64,000 nucleotides of DNA, taken from Tolypocladium sp. Sup5 PDA-1 (lineage: Eukaryota; Ascomycota; Sordariomycetes; Hypocreales; Ophiocordycipitaceae). The stretch's first letter is position 1; every line of letters begins with the position of its first letter. The notes below the pieces were generated by a model that made no database searches, was not told the origin of the DNA, and worked only from the letters and a program-made list of their open reading frames with translations. Positions 1 through 10,758 of the stretch are shown here, piece by piece. Made by a program: the position numbers and the translations under genes. The DNA is taken from the NCBI GenBank assembly GCA_000750105.3, contig JPHH03000004.1, positions 1,116,001 through 1,180,000 on the forward strand, given 5' to 3'.

Positions 1-3000
1 CCGACGTCTTCTGGTCCGTGTGGGGTCTTCTTTTTCTGCCAGGGGGTTCCAGCAGGGGGGCGGCTGCGGGGTTCAAGGGTCTAGCGGCGCCTGTGAATGA
101 CCTGCCGCTCGAGGTGGGCCTTGGGCACAGCTGGAGGATGGGGGACTTGGGGGGGAGCAAGGGAGAATGCACGCTGCCATGCAATCGGGCTAATTAGACG
201 GAACGACGTCCCAGTGCGTGGTATCGACTGGGGGACGCAGTTATGGCCTCCTGAGTCCTGGGCGAACTGGGCTCCTGATGGTGGCCCAGCGGTGGCGGTG
301 GGTGACCCACGACACGGTTGATGGGGATGCGATGCCATCCATCAAGCTCTCGGTGCGCGACTGCCACGACTTGTTAGCCTCGGCTGCAACGTGCAGTGCA
401 TTAGTTGGAGCTGGTGGTGGTCGCGATTGGGAGACGCAGAACATGTGGTCTCGACGCCACTTTTACGCGCCATCTAATCCAACATCAGCGATGCGCCTGT
501 CCACTCGCTCGTCCAGCGTGTCACCACAGCACTGATCAGGCACTCGCGTCGTGGAACTGCGAATACATTGAACAATCTACGAGTATATACGAGCACGCCC
601 GGCCGGGCCTGGAAGCACGTTGTTCTCTTCCAGGCGCTGGTCTGAATCGCGTCGCTGCATTCTGCAGGCCAGCCAGGACTAATGATACTGGGCACTGGAC
701 AGGCAGACGGACGATGCAACCAAATCAGTCCGCGGGCCGAAGTGGAGCTGTTGCAAAGGACCTGCTAGCGGTTGCGGCTTGCACCTCGAACCGATGATTA
801 CTGGACGAGGCATGGATCTTCTCCAGGGAGACGAGATGCCTACTAGAGCGCATCGAGGTGCGGCTAGTCGTTGTCCAGCGCATCATGGTTGCTGGCGACT
901 AGGTACGAGTACTCGTATTTGCCATTCAACCCATGGATCTTCTGACAGGACAAGGCCAACAACGGGTGCGCCCGCGCCAGTGGTTTGCATGTAACCATCG
1001 AGGCAGCCGTCCTCCAAGTGCAATTCACAGACAACCTGCCCGACACCCGTGCATACAGCACGCATGCAAGCGACCATGTTCGTTGCTCGTTTTGCTCCTG
1101 CGCGCGGCAAACCCCGTGGCGAGACACAGCAGACGTCTAGACTGCTTCTAGACTCCCAGACTTCCCTCGCTCTTCTTCGGCTCGGACTTGCGCCTGCAAC
1201 GGGACCCCCTCGGTCGGAGCCGGTTCAGTGTCTCGCATGAAAAGCCCACACCCGTTTTCCGTCTCTCTCCCCACCCCCTGGTCGAGTCAAGCCGTCCAAC
1301 CGTCTCACCTCACTCTACCGGACTACGGATACGGACTAACTATTTATTATCTGCAGAACCCCGTTTGAAACCCGCTCCACCGCTATTGCCAGAGCCAAGG
1401 TTCGCCCTGTTCACCTTGGTTTTTTTCCTTCCGCATGAATTTGTCGCAGAGTGAGCCGATGTCTGTCTGCCGCCTGAATCGCACGCATGCAGGCCAGACT
1501 GGGAACTTACAAGGGCTCTGGAGCTCTGATCGGCGTACGAGTAGGCGTCGGAGGATTTCCCCTCTTACTCGTATGCTTGTTTCATCGTCGAGATCTTCTT
1601 TGGGAGCTTCATGATGCGCCTGGTGCGCAATTGTGCGTCGAACCGCTGTTCTTCATGGTTCAGGCGTGTCCGAGAGGCTGTACAGTTCACCTGATACCTC
1701 TGACACGCGCGTTCGCCCGTTTCATCTCTCCGAAAGCTTTTTCGGAAGGGGAGCTCAAACTTGCGGCCACGCGAATGTTTCGTCGGCCAACTACACATGA
1801 CGCGCCTGTTTTAGTCATTCATGAAAGTTTTTTTGGACCATAATGCGTTCGCAGCCTGCGCCATCCTAAGAATGGCAGTGTCTTGAGATACCAGTTCCTC
1901 CTTTCCTCGACGCTCTTCCTCAAGCCGCTTTATAGGTCCGACGTGTACGGACTAGAGCAGCGTAATGTCTGGAGGTTTATAGAAGGCGGAGTATAATACG
2001 TCTCTTAAACCAGACTCGAAACTCATACTTTAAAGTAATAGGATCATTAGTCAGTCTACTTATCAAAAACAGCTCGACCATGTCACAGACCGACATGATG
2101 CGTAACATTGTCAATGGCGGAACAATACCGCAAAAATCGAAGTATACAAATAGATAGGAAGAATGCCGAATACATTACTACGGAGAACCAATGTTTTCTA
2201 TACGGAGTACAAGAAGTTGGTTGAATATGTTGTTGTTATTTGAATCGCGATACTTCTTCCGCCCCGTGCACTAACACCAAGTGCCGACACGTCGAGGCCG
2301 GTCAATCTCAAGAACAGCGCCCCAACAGCGCCGAATATAAGTCGATTTCGCTTCATTTGCTAGCACATACGACCACAGCCGCAGGGCAACTCAGGAACCC
2401 GTTTGACCTCCTACGATAAACCTGCGAGCGGCAGATTAGTAGCTGGATCGGTGACGACCAGCGAATACCGGCTGTCGTATGTCTTTTATTTTTGCCTCCT
2501 TCTCTTTTTTTGCCTCACTTCATCACGCACAGTTTTTTTTCCCTTGCTTCTCTTTTTGTCTTGCCGGCCATGATGGTCGATCGACTGTGGTCACATCGTG
2601 GCGGCTGGGTGTGGCAAAGCGGGAGGTCATGCAGCGTCGAGGCCGAGACCGCTTGGATGTAATCCAATCCAGGTAACTTTCTCCGAGAATCCTCAATACC
2701 ATGGTGTTGCCATGTTCACATCCCGAGACCTCGCCGTGGCAGTTTCGTAACCTCCAGGACACCAGCCATGGCAGAGTAAGCCCAGTCTGGACGCCTAATC
2801 TGCACAGATTTATTCTGTGCTTTCCAGAATGTATTCGTTGGTCACACGCTGAAATGATTGGCCAAGTAGAAAACGGCAAGTGCCTTGCCTGGTGCTTTTC
2901 AAGTTACACGTCATGCTTGGCACTGAAGATGACCGTCACCCAGCTCGTGGCTGTGATGTTCTCCAAGTTGGCGTCAGATCAACCGTTGCACGAGGACATT

Positions 3001-3383
3001 GTTCCCCTCGAGACCCTTTCCGCGAAACATTAATAGCCCCAGAATACCATTAGGGGGGCCGCCGGAATATGGAACGTAAACAAGCACCAAGATAGCGGAG
3101 GGGCATCTCGCCGAGGAAGTAAGGGATGCCAAGTAGTGAAGAGAGAAAATCTATTGTAGGGCGCTGCAGCATATGATACAGACAGTACCGCCAGACCGGA
3201 AGGCGCGGTCTCCCGTCCGGAGCCTCCGCCTCCCGAGTCCACGCGGATTGTACAAGGACACACCCCCAGATGGAACAGTCGTCGAATCATCGATCGCGTA
3301 GTTGCCGAGACGCACCCTCACCAGGCCATCTCCGTCGGTTGAAGCACCGCCGATCGATAATGCGCGGGGTCTTTATGGGCGAT
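1..3383. other. Gene-free region, about 3.4 kb
   Basis: No open frame here resembles a known family on either strand; the frames are short and low in complexity. An AT-rich pocket lies at about 1980-2270. Pyrimidine-rich tracts that look like fungal promoter or leader DNA lie at about 1240-1330 and 2480-2560. The stretch could be the upstream region of a gene beyond the left edge, or hold a non-coding transcript. Nothing firmer can be said. Confidence 0.5.
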
Positions 3384-4203
3384 TTACCTCAGCTTAGACC
3401 AAAGCTTCGGGGCGGCGCAGGCGGTAGCGCAATGGGCAAGGTGGAAGACTGCAGTGTGGTCAGCGACATGTTACGCTTCAAAGAGGTGGGCGGGACGCAG
3501 AGGCGATCTCCGAGTAGCCATGGCGCAGATGGGTTAGAAAATCAAGGACGGCACGTACACTCCTCGACGCAGTCCTCCTTGGCCTCGCCCTCGCTCTCCT
3601 GCTGCTGAACGCGCTCGACGCAGTGGTCGAAGTGGTGCTTGGCGGGGGCGCACTGCGCAGAATTCTTGCACTCTGTAATCATCAAGTCAGCCTTTATGCT
3701 GGGACGGGTTGTGCGACGCTCGGTTCAATAGCCGTGTTAACGACAGTGAAATGCCTCGTCGGGGCTCACGGCCAGGAGTTCGAATTCGAGCTCGACGCGC
3801 GCACAAGTCGGAATGCAACGGACCTTCCTCGAGAGTCTCCTTGGGGTCGACAATTTCCTCCTCATCATCTTCTTCCTCCTCCTCCTCTTCCTCTCCCTCC
3901 TCGCCGGCCTCCTCAGCCTCGGTGGCTTCCTCGGCAGCGTCCTCCTCGGGGGACTCGTCGTCCTTGCTCTCGGTCTCGGCAGCCTGCTCCTCCTACAGCA
4001 ATCATCAGCTTCACCCCCAGGCACATTGCAACAGCAATCCGCTCACGCGCGTCGTGGCGCTGGCCGAATTGTCCGCTGCGATAATTGTTCGGCAAAGGGG
4101 AACTCTTTCGTACCTTGGGCTCCTCGGCTGGGGCCTCGGCCTCGACGACGCTCCATGGCGTCACAGCCTCGACAATCTCGGAAAAGGCGTCCCAGATACC
4201 CAT
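3384..4203 (-). CDS. QCR6: Ubiquinol-cytochrome c reductase hinge protein (complex III subunit 6)
   Basis: This acidic hinge subunit of mitochondrial complex III helps cytochrome c dock on cytochrome c1. Four exons join in frame: 4114-4203, 3824-3992, 3559-3672 and 3384-3448, giving 145 residues. The start MGIWDAFS is typical of fungal QCR6. The middle exon codes a long Glu/Asp-rich stretch, then IVDPKETLEE. Exon 3 gives the Cys motif C-K-N-S-A-Q-C and HHFDHCVERV, and the last exon ends HCATACAAPKLWSKL. These paired cysteines form the disulfides of the hinge fold. The exon 2 donor (GTCCGT) is weaker than usual, but frame and family match both support it. The upstream region carries CCAAT boxes and two CACGTG sites, fitting respiratory control. 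Confidence 0.93.
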
Positions 4204-4316
4204 CGCGACAGGTGGCTAGATCACAATGGACGGTGGTGGTGGTGTTTTGCAGTTTCTGGCCAGATCGTGAGAGGTCGGAAGCTCTCGGTCAAAGTCGCGA
4301 AGCGAAAACTGATCCT

Positions 4317-4380
4317 CAATTGGCGCATTTTGATTGGTCCGGCGGCAACCTGACGGTGTCACGTGATCCATCACGTGATG
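4317..4380. promoter_or_regulatory. QCR6 promoter: two CCAAT boxes and tandem CACGTGA sites
   Basis: On the minus strand, CCAAT boxes read at 4319-4323 and 4333-4337. Two identical TCACGTGA palindromic cores lie at 4359-4366 and 4371-4378, 12 bases apart, about 155-175 bases upstream of the QCR6 start. CCAAT is the site of the fungal HAP complex, which controls respiratory genes, and CACGTG is the core for Cbf1-type bHLH factors. Binding itself is inferred. Confidence 0.45.
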
Positions 4381-4381
4381 T

Positions 4382-4803
4382 GCATCTTGCCAACTGGACG
4401 TATCATCCGTCCGAAGCACATGCTTTTGGAGGTGTCAAGTCTCACCACCGTGGAATGCGGCCCGGCTCACACTCATTCTTGCGCTACGGCGGCGTCATGC
4501 AGAACCTGTTTTATTACCGTCGTGTCGCGTAAGGTATCGTGCCTACATGGCTATCACAGCGTTTCTTGTCCACAAACCAGCAATGTATCAGGCAACCTCT
4601 AAAAGACAATGCCGACCCAATCCCATATGATGAATCATCTCGAGCGCCATCCAAAAACCCCAGGGCAAAACACCAGGCATAGGAACCTCTGTTGAATAAG
4701 CCATAACTTCAACCCATGATGCAAGCAGAAGGACTCGTAGTTCTCAAATCACGTCAGACCAATTGGCCGAGACCGTCCACTCTAAACCTGCTGTTCCTCT
4801 TCT
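4382..4803. other. Intergenic, QCR6 upstream to GRAM gene 3' end
   Basis: No gene is visible here. The stretch should contain the 3' untranslated region of the GRAM-domain gene and the far upstream part of the QCR6 promoter. Confidence 0.5.
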
Positions 4804-5630
4804 CTAATCCTCTCGCTCGCCCCTGTCTGCTTCTCCGCGGATGTGGTCTTCCAGGCGATTGCTGAGTTGTTGTGCTTGGGCCTCGTCGTAGTTTGGCGGC
4901 GGCTCGTCGGGTGCCCTCCGGCTGGCGGAGCTATCTGATCGGTTGTTTCGTGGTACTGCCAACGTAGTGGCGGCCGGCTCGGCTGGTTGGCTTCCCCGAG
5001 CCTCGTATGCTGGCAGAGGTTCGTCTGGTATATCAGCACCAGGCCCCATTTCCCTCTGCATCTCTTGGAACTGGAACAGTCGCTCGCGTAGACGGATGTA
5101 TGCTTCGTTGAAGTCCATCATGCCACCATCGGAGAACGTGAACTTGACTTCGATTCGTGGCAGGTCGGCGGGGATGCCTCCGCCCGAGACGGGTATGCAG
5201 TCTGACTTCCACACCCATCCCCACCACATAGATGAGGACGTACTGGAGTCCTGGAACTTGAGGATAGGAGCGCTAAAGGATTCAAACTTGGGCTCCTGAG
5301 TAGGCTTGGCGGGGAGGTAGACAATCTGGCGGTTACGTCAACAGAGCGAACGGGGCGTACAAGGATTGCGGTCGAACCAACCCGCTTGTTGGTCAAGAAC
5401 AAGGTGCCCTTGTCGCTTTTGCGCTGAAATGATGTGCAGCGAGGCCTGAGCTCTACAGGCACGGATAGTTCGCATGATATCCTCGAGTCGAGCTTGAGGA
5501 GGACGCGTTCGTTGCCCAGCTTGACGAATCCGCTCTGGTTGAGCATTACCCAGCTATCTTCATTGTCAGGGTCCACTGGTCGTCGGGATGGCGCTCGGCC
5601 CGTGATCAGGTAGTCATGAGGGTTGTCCAT
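4804..5630 (-). CDS. GRAM-domain protein, WBP2-like, with PPxY motif
   Basis: Two exons (5382-5630 and 4804-5325) join between NKR and IVYLPAKP to give 256 residues. The N-terminal two thirds match the GRAM/PH-like fold of WW-domain-binding protein 2: the LTNKRIVYLP strand, a GGGIP motif and FTFSDGGMMDFNEAY followed by a helix. The tail is disordered and carries PPPNY (a PPxY motif that WW domains bind, as in NEDD4/Rsp5 ligases) and LPAYEA. The likely role is a membrane-lipid-binding adaptor for WW-domain partners. Fission yeast has a stress-induced relative. The exact cellular role in filamentous fungi is not known from sequence. Confidence 0.85.
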
Positions 5631-5994
5631 CGTGGGGCGCGGATCAGACCCATGCGTTCCATGAGGTTGGAGACTGTGGGGGAGACGGAGAGGATGTTGC
5701 CAGGTACGGGAGCTGAGAGGAGGGATATAGTCGGAGGACGAAGGGGGGGAGGGAGGAGGGGAGAAGAGAGGAGAATGTGTGAAAGTGAGAGAGGGAGAGA
5801 GTAAGGCTCTGACAGGCGGACAGGGCAGAGGGGGGTGGAGGGAGTGAGTTGAGAGAGGGAGGAGACGAGTCGTCTGTGGTGAGAGGCTTACTTTATGGAC
5901 ATTGTCACCGACAGGGTTCGGTCAACCAACCCTAGCTGGGATGTATTCGACTCAGTCCTATCCGGATCGCTGGGTGACGGCTGCTACCGTAGCC

Positions 5995-6010
5995 AGGTAA
6001 GGTAGGCAGG
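5995..6010. repeat. AGGTA-type microrepeat, copy 1
   Basis: The sequence reads AGGTAAGGTAGGCAGG. The AGGTAAGGTAGG core recurs at 6201-6220 and 6511-6535, with a shorter form near 7126. Confidence 0.6.
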
Positions 6011-6200
6011 CTGGCGTGCGCGCGAACCTTGCCTTGACGTGCAGCCACCGTCTCCAAGTGGGAGATGTCGAAGAGCTCCAGCAGGGTGTGGTGGGGCAGT
6101 CGGGCTCAAGCTGTGTCGATAAGGGGCGACTGGCGAGTGGGACTGGGGTCAAGCGACAGAGGATGGACAGGCAAAGCGCAGCCAAGGTACGGAGTGGGCG

Positions 6201-6220
6201 AGGTAAGGTAAGGTAGGCAA
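6201..6220. repeat. AGGTA-type microrepeat, copy 2
   Basis: Two AGGTA units and one AGGTAGG unit stand in tandem, with the same AGGTAAGGTAGGCA core as copy 1. Confidence 0.6.
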
Positions 6221-6507
6221 TTATGGAGGCACGCAAGCAGAGGCTCTTGCGAGGGGGCCGGAGGAGGGTCAGTGGTTCAGAGCCGAGTGGGGAGCCTGCG
6301 GCGGCTGAGGTGATCTGTCAGGTACCCGGGCTGGGCCGGGCTGTGGAGAGAGAAGAGACAGGATCGGGGTGTACGGGTAGCAGGTGAGCGGTCGACGTGC
6401 GCTGGCGCTGCTTGTCGCGATCGGACGGGGTTGACTGGGTGGTGTAAGAGGGATTAGGATGCAGAGGTGAATTCAGTGCCAGGCGGAGTCGCCTACGTAC
6501 CTAGGTA

Positions 6508-6535
6508 CTGTAGGTAGGTAGGTAAGGTAGGTATG
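6508..6535. repeat. GTAGGTAGGTAGG tandem microrepeat, copy 3
   Basis: Tandem TAGG units are followed by AAGGTAGGTA; this is the longest of the clusters. It follows an ACGTACCTAGGTAC palindromic stretch at about 6495-6508. Confidence 0.6.
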
Positions 6536-9405
6536 GAGGATGGGCCTCTGCCAGTTGGATGGAGGCTGGAGCACGGCAGCTAAAAGGGCAGGGGAATTAG
6601 CGTCGCGCCCGCTGCGTTGCGCGGCCAGCGGCGGTTGTTCGGGTCCCGAGGTCAGGTTTCACCTCGTTGGGCTGCCCTGGCCGGTCTGGGGACCTGGGGT
6701 GAGGTGAGGGAGGGAGCGAGAGAAGAACGCATGCACTCCCTGGCCGGGCACCGTTTAGGTTACCTGCCTCGCCCATATGCATGGAGCCAGCGCGATGGGT
6801 GAATCATTTCCAAGGCTGCAGCTCGGCGCCGCCGCCAATCCAGTTCGTCCCGCTGGTGAAGCTCGCGCACATCCATCCATGCCACCATGGACAACAGTTT
6901 AATGCTACGGCGGGGTGTGAGCGCCAACCACGTGCCCAGTGGCTCGAGAAACAGGGATGAGGCCGTGCCTAGAAGAGCACATGGAGCGTTTGCCGGTCAA
7001 GGACGACATCTGCCTACACGTTCATTACGGTACGGACTACACTGGAGCTCCATGTGCAGCTATTCACACACGCAGGACAATAGATACCACCCGCCATACA
7101 CGACCTGTAGGTCGACACTGGCGAGTATAGGTAGGCAAGGTACGGTCCACGCTCCCAACAGCCATCATTGAGGGCCGCGGGGTAACAACAGCCCACCACT
7201 GGCTCTCATGCAGCCATCGTCGGTCATCAGTCTTCCAACTGCATCCTCGCAAGACATGATTGCCTGCCTGCGATCCATCCGACTGACGCCAAACAGCAGA
7301 TGTGAGCAGCTGCCCATGCGATGCGCTGCTGGACCAACAGCAGACGCCATGCATGCACCGGTACTTCGTATAACTCACCCCCTCCGGCACCGCACCGTAC
7401 ATACACGCGCCAGAACCAAGCAGAAATCATCCATGGATGCAATGCGTCGTCGTCTCTCGTTGCGTCGAGCCGCCCGTACCGATGCCGATGTCTCGGCCCC
7501 TGACCCCATACAATTAATGAATTGCCAGACTGCCCGCCCCGACTGGCACCGTGGGACGCCACAGGCGCCGTCGCACCCCCGCCGCGCCGTGGCATCGCCA
7601 GCTTCGGCATCGCTGGTTAAAGAAGCGCGGCCGGTCCGCAGACCTGTCCTTGTCGGTATGATGCGGCGGGCCGACCGCTCTTAGCCTTGTCGCCGAGTTG
7701 GACCTGGGAGAAATGAGGCACGTATCCGGATCCGTGCAAGCTTGACGTGCTATGCATGGCCTGCCTTGCACCACAGCATGTAGGTGCACCCGGGGATGGA
7801 GTTCTGATCGCCATGTTGCCGTGGGCCCGGCAGTGGGCACCGTGGCGTGCAGACCAGACAGCCGGAATAGGTAGCTGAACAACGGCGAGGGACGAGGCAA
7901 ACAGTCAACCAGCCGGTGGTCTCTCCTCTCCCGGTACTTCGTAGCAGGAAGCGGCATATGTATTGAATCTCCCGTCTGCCGACGTTGGATCAGGAGAGGC
8001 CATGCTGTAGCGATCAGCACCGGCATGCTGGATGCGGCAGCTCGCTTCTACGTACCTGCATAGAAACGTAGTATTCAGTGAATCGCCTTTACTTCGTACA
8101 GCGTCGTATAGTAGTCTGTAGCATCTCGGACTTGTCGTACGATGGCGGAGGGCTGGATGGTATCCGTGGTAGCGAGTTGCAGGCGTGGCACGAGAAATTG
8201 GGCACGTATCTCAGCTCGCGGAATTATATTAATTAACACTGCGCACCTTCCTTACCTGACCGATGAGCTGCCATCGGAGTTGATGGAGATTTACGGGATG
8301 CGGCGCCATGTATCCGTCAGCTACCCGATTGGAGGCCCAGCGCAGGCAGTCAGCTTGCTCTTGCCTTGTTCTCCTCCATACCGGCTCTTGCATGTACACG
8401 GGGTTTACGAGTACCTTGGGAAGGGACGCCCGCAACTGCATGGCCTGCGCCATCATCCAATCTCTGCACACTTACCTTCTCCATCCTTCCTCCTCCGCCT
8501 CCTCTTCCTCCTCCTCGTGGAGCCGGGTAATCCCGACCGACATCAACTCGGTGACAAGGCTGCTCGACGCCGTGCCTCGCTCGCTGCAGCATGTTTACCA
8601 TTTCTGACGGTGCTGGTCTGCGGGCTGACTACGTGCGGTGTGGCCTCTCCATGTCTCAGGCTGACGCTCCGCTAAAGTCTCATATCATACCACAGCCACG
8701 GGACATCACCCAGCATCCACAAGTGACGACTATCCGAACCATGCCAGCTCCAGGCCCCCGTCGTTATGGCGCATTCGTGCAGCACCATGTCCTCACCGGC
8801 CGCCGGGCGAGGCGCTGTCCATGATCAACAGGGCTCGCGGGATCCATTGCTGCGGGCCTCGAAGGTAGTCAGGATGCCCCTGGCTCGTGATGACACTGTC
8901 TTTCGCAGCTGGTTGAACACCCAGCCAGCCAGCCCGCTGACTAGTCCGTTGTTCGACGCGCCTACGGACTACTGATTCCGAGCTACTCCTATCACACGAC
9001 CGACGATGACTGTTGGCTCTTCTCTCTCTGCTCGCGCGATAGCATTGCCCTCTGTATTGGAGTTGGGACAGGGCATGGCTGGCGAATTGAGCTGTCTACA
9101 GTCCATTCGGGGTGTTGATTGGCTGTCCATGGACAAACCAGCCGTCTCCGGACTGCGGGCAACGTTTCCCGGGCCTGGCAGTCAACAGACGGCGCTCGTG
9201 CCAAGGCTGATTGGTGCGTGTCCAAGCCACGGAAGCTCCCGCCGCCCGTTGCAAACAAGCACCAGGTCCCGTCGTCGGCTCGGCTCTCGATTCGATCAAC
9301 CGCCTGCCTCCACGCATCCGCATCCGCTCCCGCCATCCGCCACCAACTTCTGTATCTGTACTCTGCACACGTCCCTGGTCTTGACGTACTCTGTCTCTCA
9401 CGGTA

Positions 9406-10272
9406 ATGTTTCGGCCTGCGGTTCGTGCCCCTACAGCCTTCGCCGCGCACCGACTGCCTCTGGTCAGTGACCAGCCAATCGCGACATCGCAAGCCCATCT
9501 ACGAATGAATCGTCGCTTGACGTCACAAGCCATGGCTCCGCTGTCCAGCGCAACTGTCGCCCAGCTACAGAAATATACGGCTTGCGACATCTCAGATGCA
9601 TTGCTCAAGCTTAAGGTGCCCGGCGCGGGCTTCATCGCCGACCTGAACCCCTATAGTCTGCTCCCCGGGGACGAGGCGGCGTCTATTGCGATCGCGCCGG
9701 TGTCCACGGTGCTCTTCGTGGCCAAAGGCGAGACGCCAACCAAGCCTCAACCAAACGTCCCCAAAGACGCCCATTGGGCCGACGTGACGGAACCCGGTAC
9801 TTTTGTCGTGATGAAGCAGCCTCCCGGCCAGACGAATGCAATCTGTGGCGGCATCATGGCTCTCCGCATGAAGGTTCGCCAAGTAAAAGGCATCGTGGTC
9901 GCCGGCCGAGTGAGGGATCTGCCCGAGTTGAGGAGCACAAACCTACCAGTGAGCAACCCCTGCATCTCTTCTGATTCGGGTGCTAACATAGACCAATAGA
10001 TATGGGCCCATGGCATCTCAACCGTCGGTTCTGGCGGCGGGAGCGTTCCCTGGGCATTGCAGGTTCCAATTGAAATCAACGGCACCATTGTCAACCCCGG
10101 CGACGTTGCCTTCCACGACCCCACGAACGGCGTCGTCGTCATCCCCCAGGACAAGGTGGACCAGGTGCTGGAGTTGCTGCCGAGACTAACCGCCGCCGAT
10201 GAGAAAGTCAAGGAAGACGTTTTGAAGGGCATGTCTGTCCATGAGGCGTTCAAGCTCCATCGGGGAACCTAG
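9406..10272 (+). CDS. RraA-like / HMG (CHA) aldolase family protein
   Basis: Two exons (9406-9948 and 10000-10272) join at STNLP/IWAHG, with a clean GTGAGC donor and a GCTAACA branch-like site, giving 271 residues. The family includes class II 4-hydroxy-4-methyl-2-oxoglutarate aldolases with oxaloacetate decarboxylase activity, and RNase E regulator-like proteins. Seen here are TACDISDALLKL near the start of the domain, CGGIMALRMK, and the GRVRD motif that holds the Arg-Asp pair for metal and pyruvate binding; the C-terminal half has PGDVAFHDPTNGVVVIP. The first about 42 residues are basic and hydroxylated, with few acids, like a mitochondrial presequence. A second start at MAPLSS (9532) would give a cytosolic form. 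The substrate in this fungus is not known. Confidence 0.82.
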
Positions 10273-10758
10273 GAAACGAGACAGGCTTACGCCGCTCCCA
10301 GCTGGTGTCAACGGTTTACTCCGGCATGCCGCTGTGCGCGTTCCAAAGCTCTACCCAGCACTTCCAATGTCAGCATGATTGAGCTACCTTACATCGGACA
10401 AACATATCGGCAAGCCGATCGGCAATAAGCAGCCTCTCAAGCAACGTCACAGTTCAAACGGAGACGAATCGCAGGTACCTCATCATGTCGTCAATTCATT
10501 CATGTAATCATACAGACCAAACACCTGATTATAGGCAATGCACCCCTAGTGATGACCCTACCCAACCGACGGAAATGGTGTAAAAAAAAATAAGGAGGGA
10601 CAGAACCAATCAAGCAACCCTCCGTGTCTGCAGCTGCATACTCGTCATCGGTCAATCTTTTCGAGTCCCAATCAGCATGACCAGTCATCTTTGACAATCC
10701 AATTGTTTCATATAACACCATCCTTGCCCGGCTGGTTGTACTTGGTGTCGCCACAGGC
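10273..10758. other. Convergent intergenic region
   Basis: This is the gap between two convergent genes and should hold both 3' ends. An A-rich run lies at about 10582-10594. No gene is visible. Confidence 0.5.

Larger units (their letters stand above)
5631..9405. other. Long divergent intergenic region, 3.8 kb, with GGTA microrepeats
   Basis: This gap lies between the divergent GRAM and RraA-like genes. No frame matches a known protein. It contains a purine-rich (GGAGAG) run at about 5720-5860 and four clusters of (A)GGTA repeats. A pyrimidine-rich stretch just before 9406 may be the RraA-like leader. A non-coding RNA gene cannot be excluded. Confidence 0.45.

Noticed and set aside
3813..4532. 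A plus-strand frame with a Leu-rich, membrane-like stretch
   Set aside because: It is the complement of the Glu-rich repeat of QCR6; CTC/TTC codons give a false hydrophobic run.
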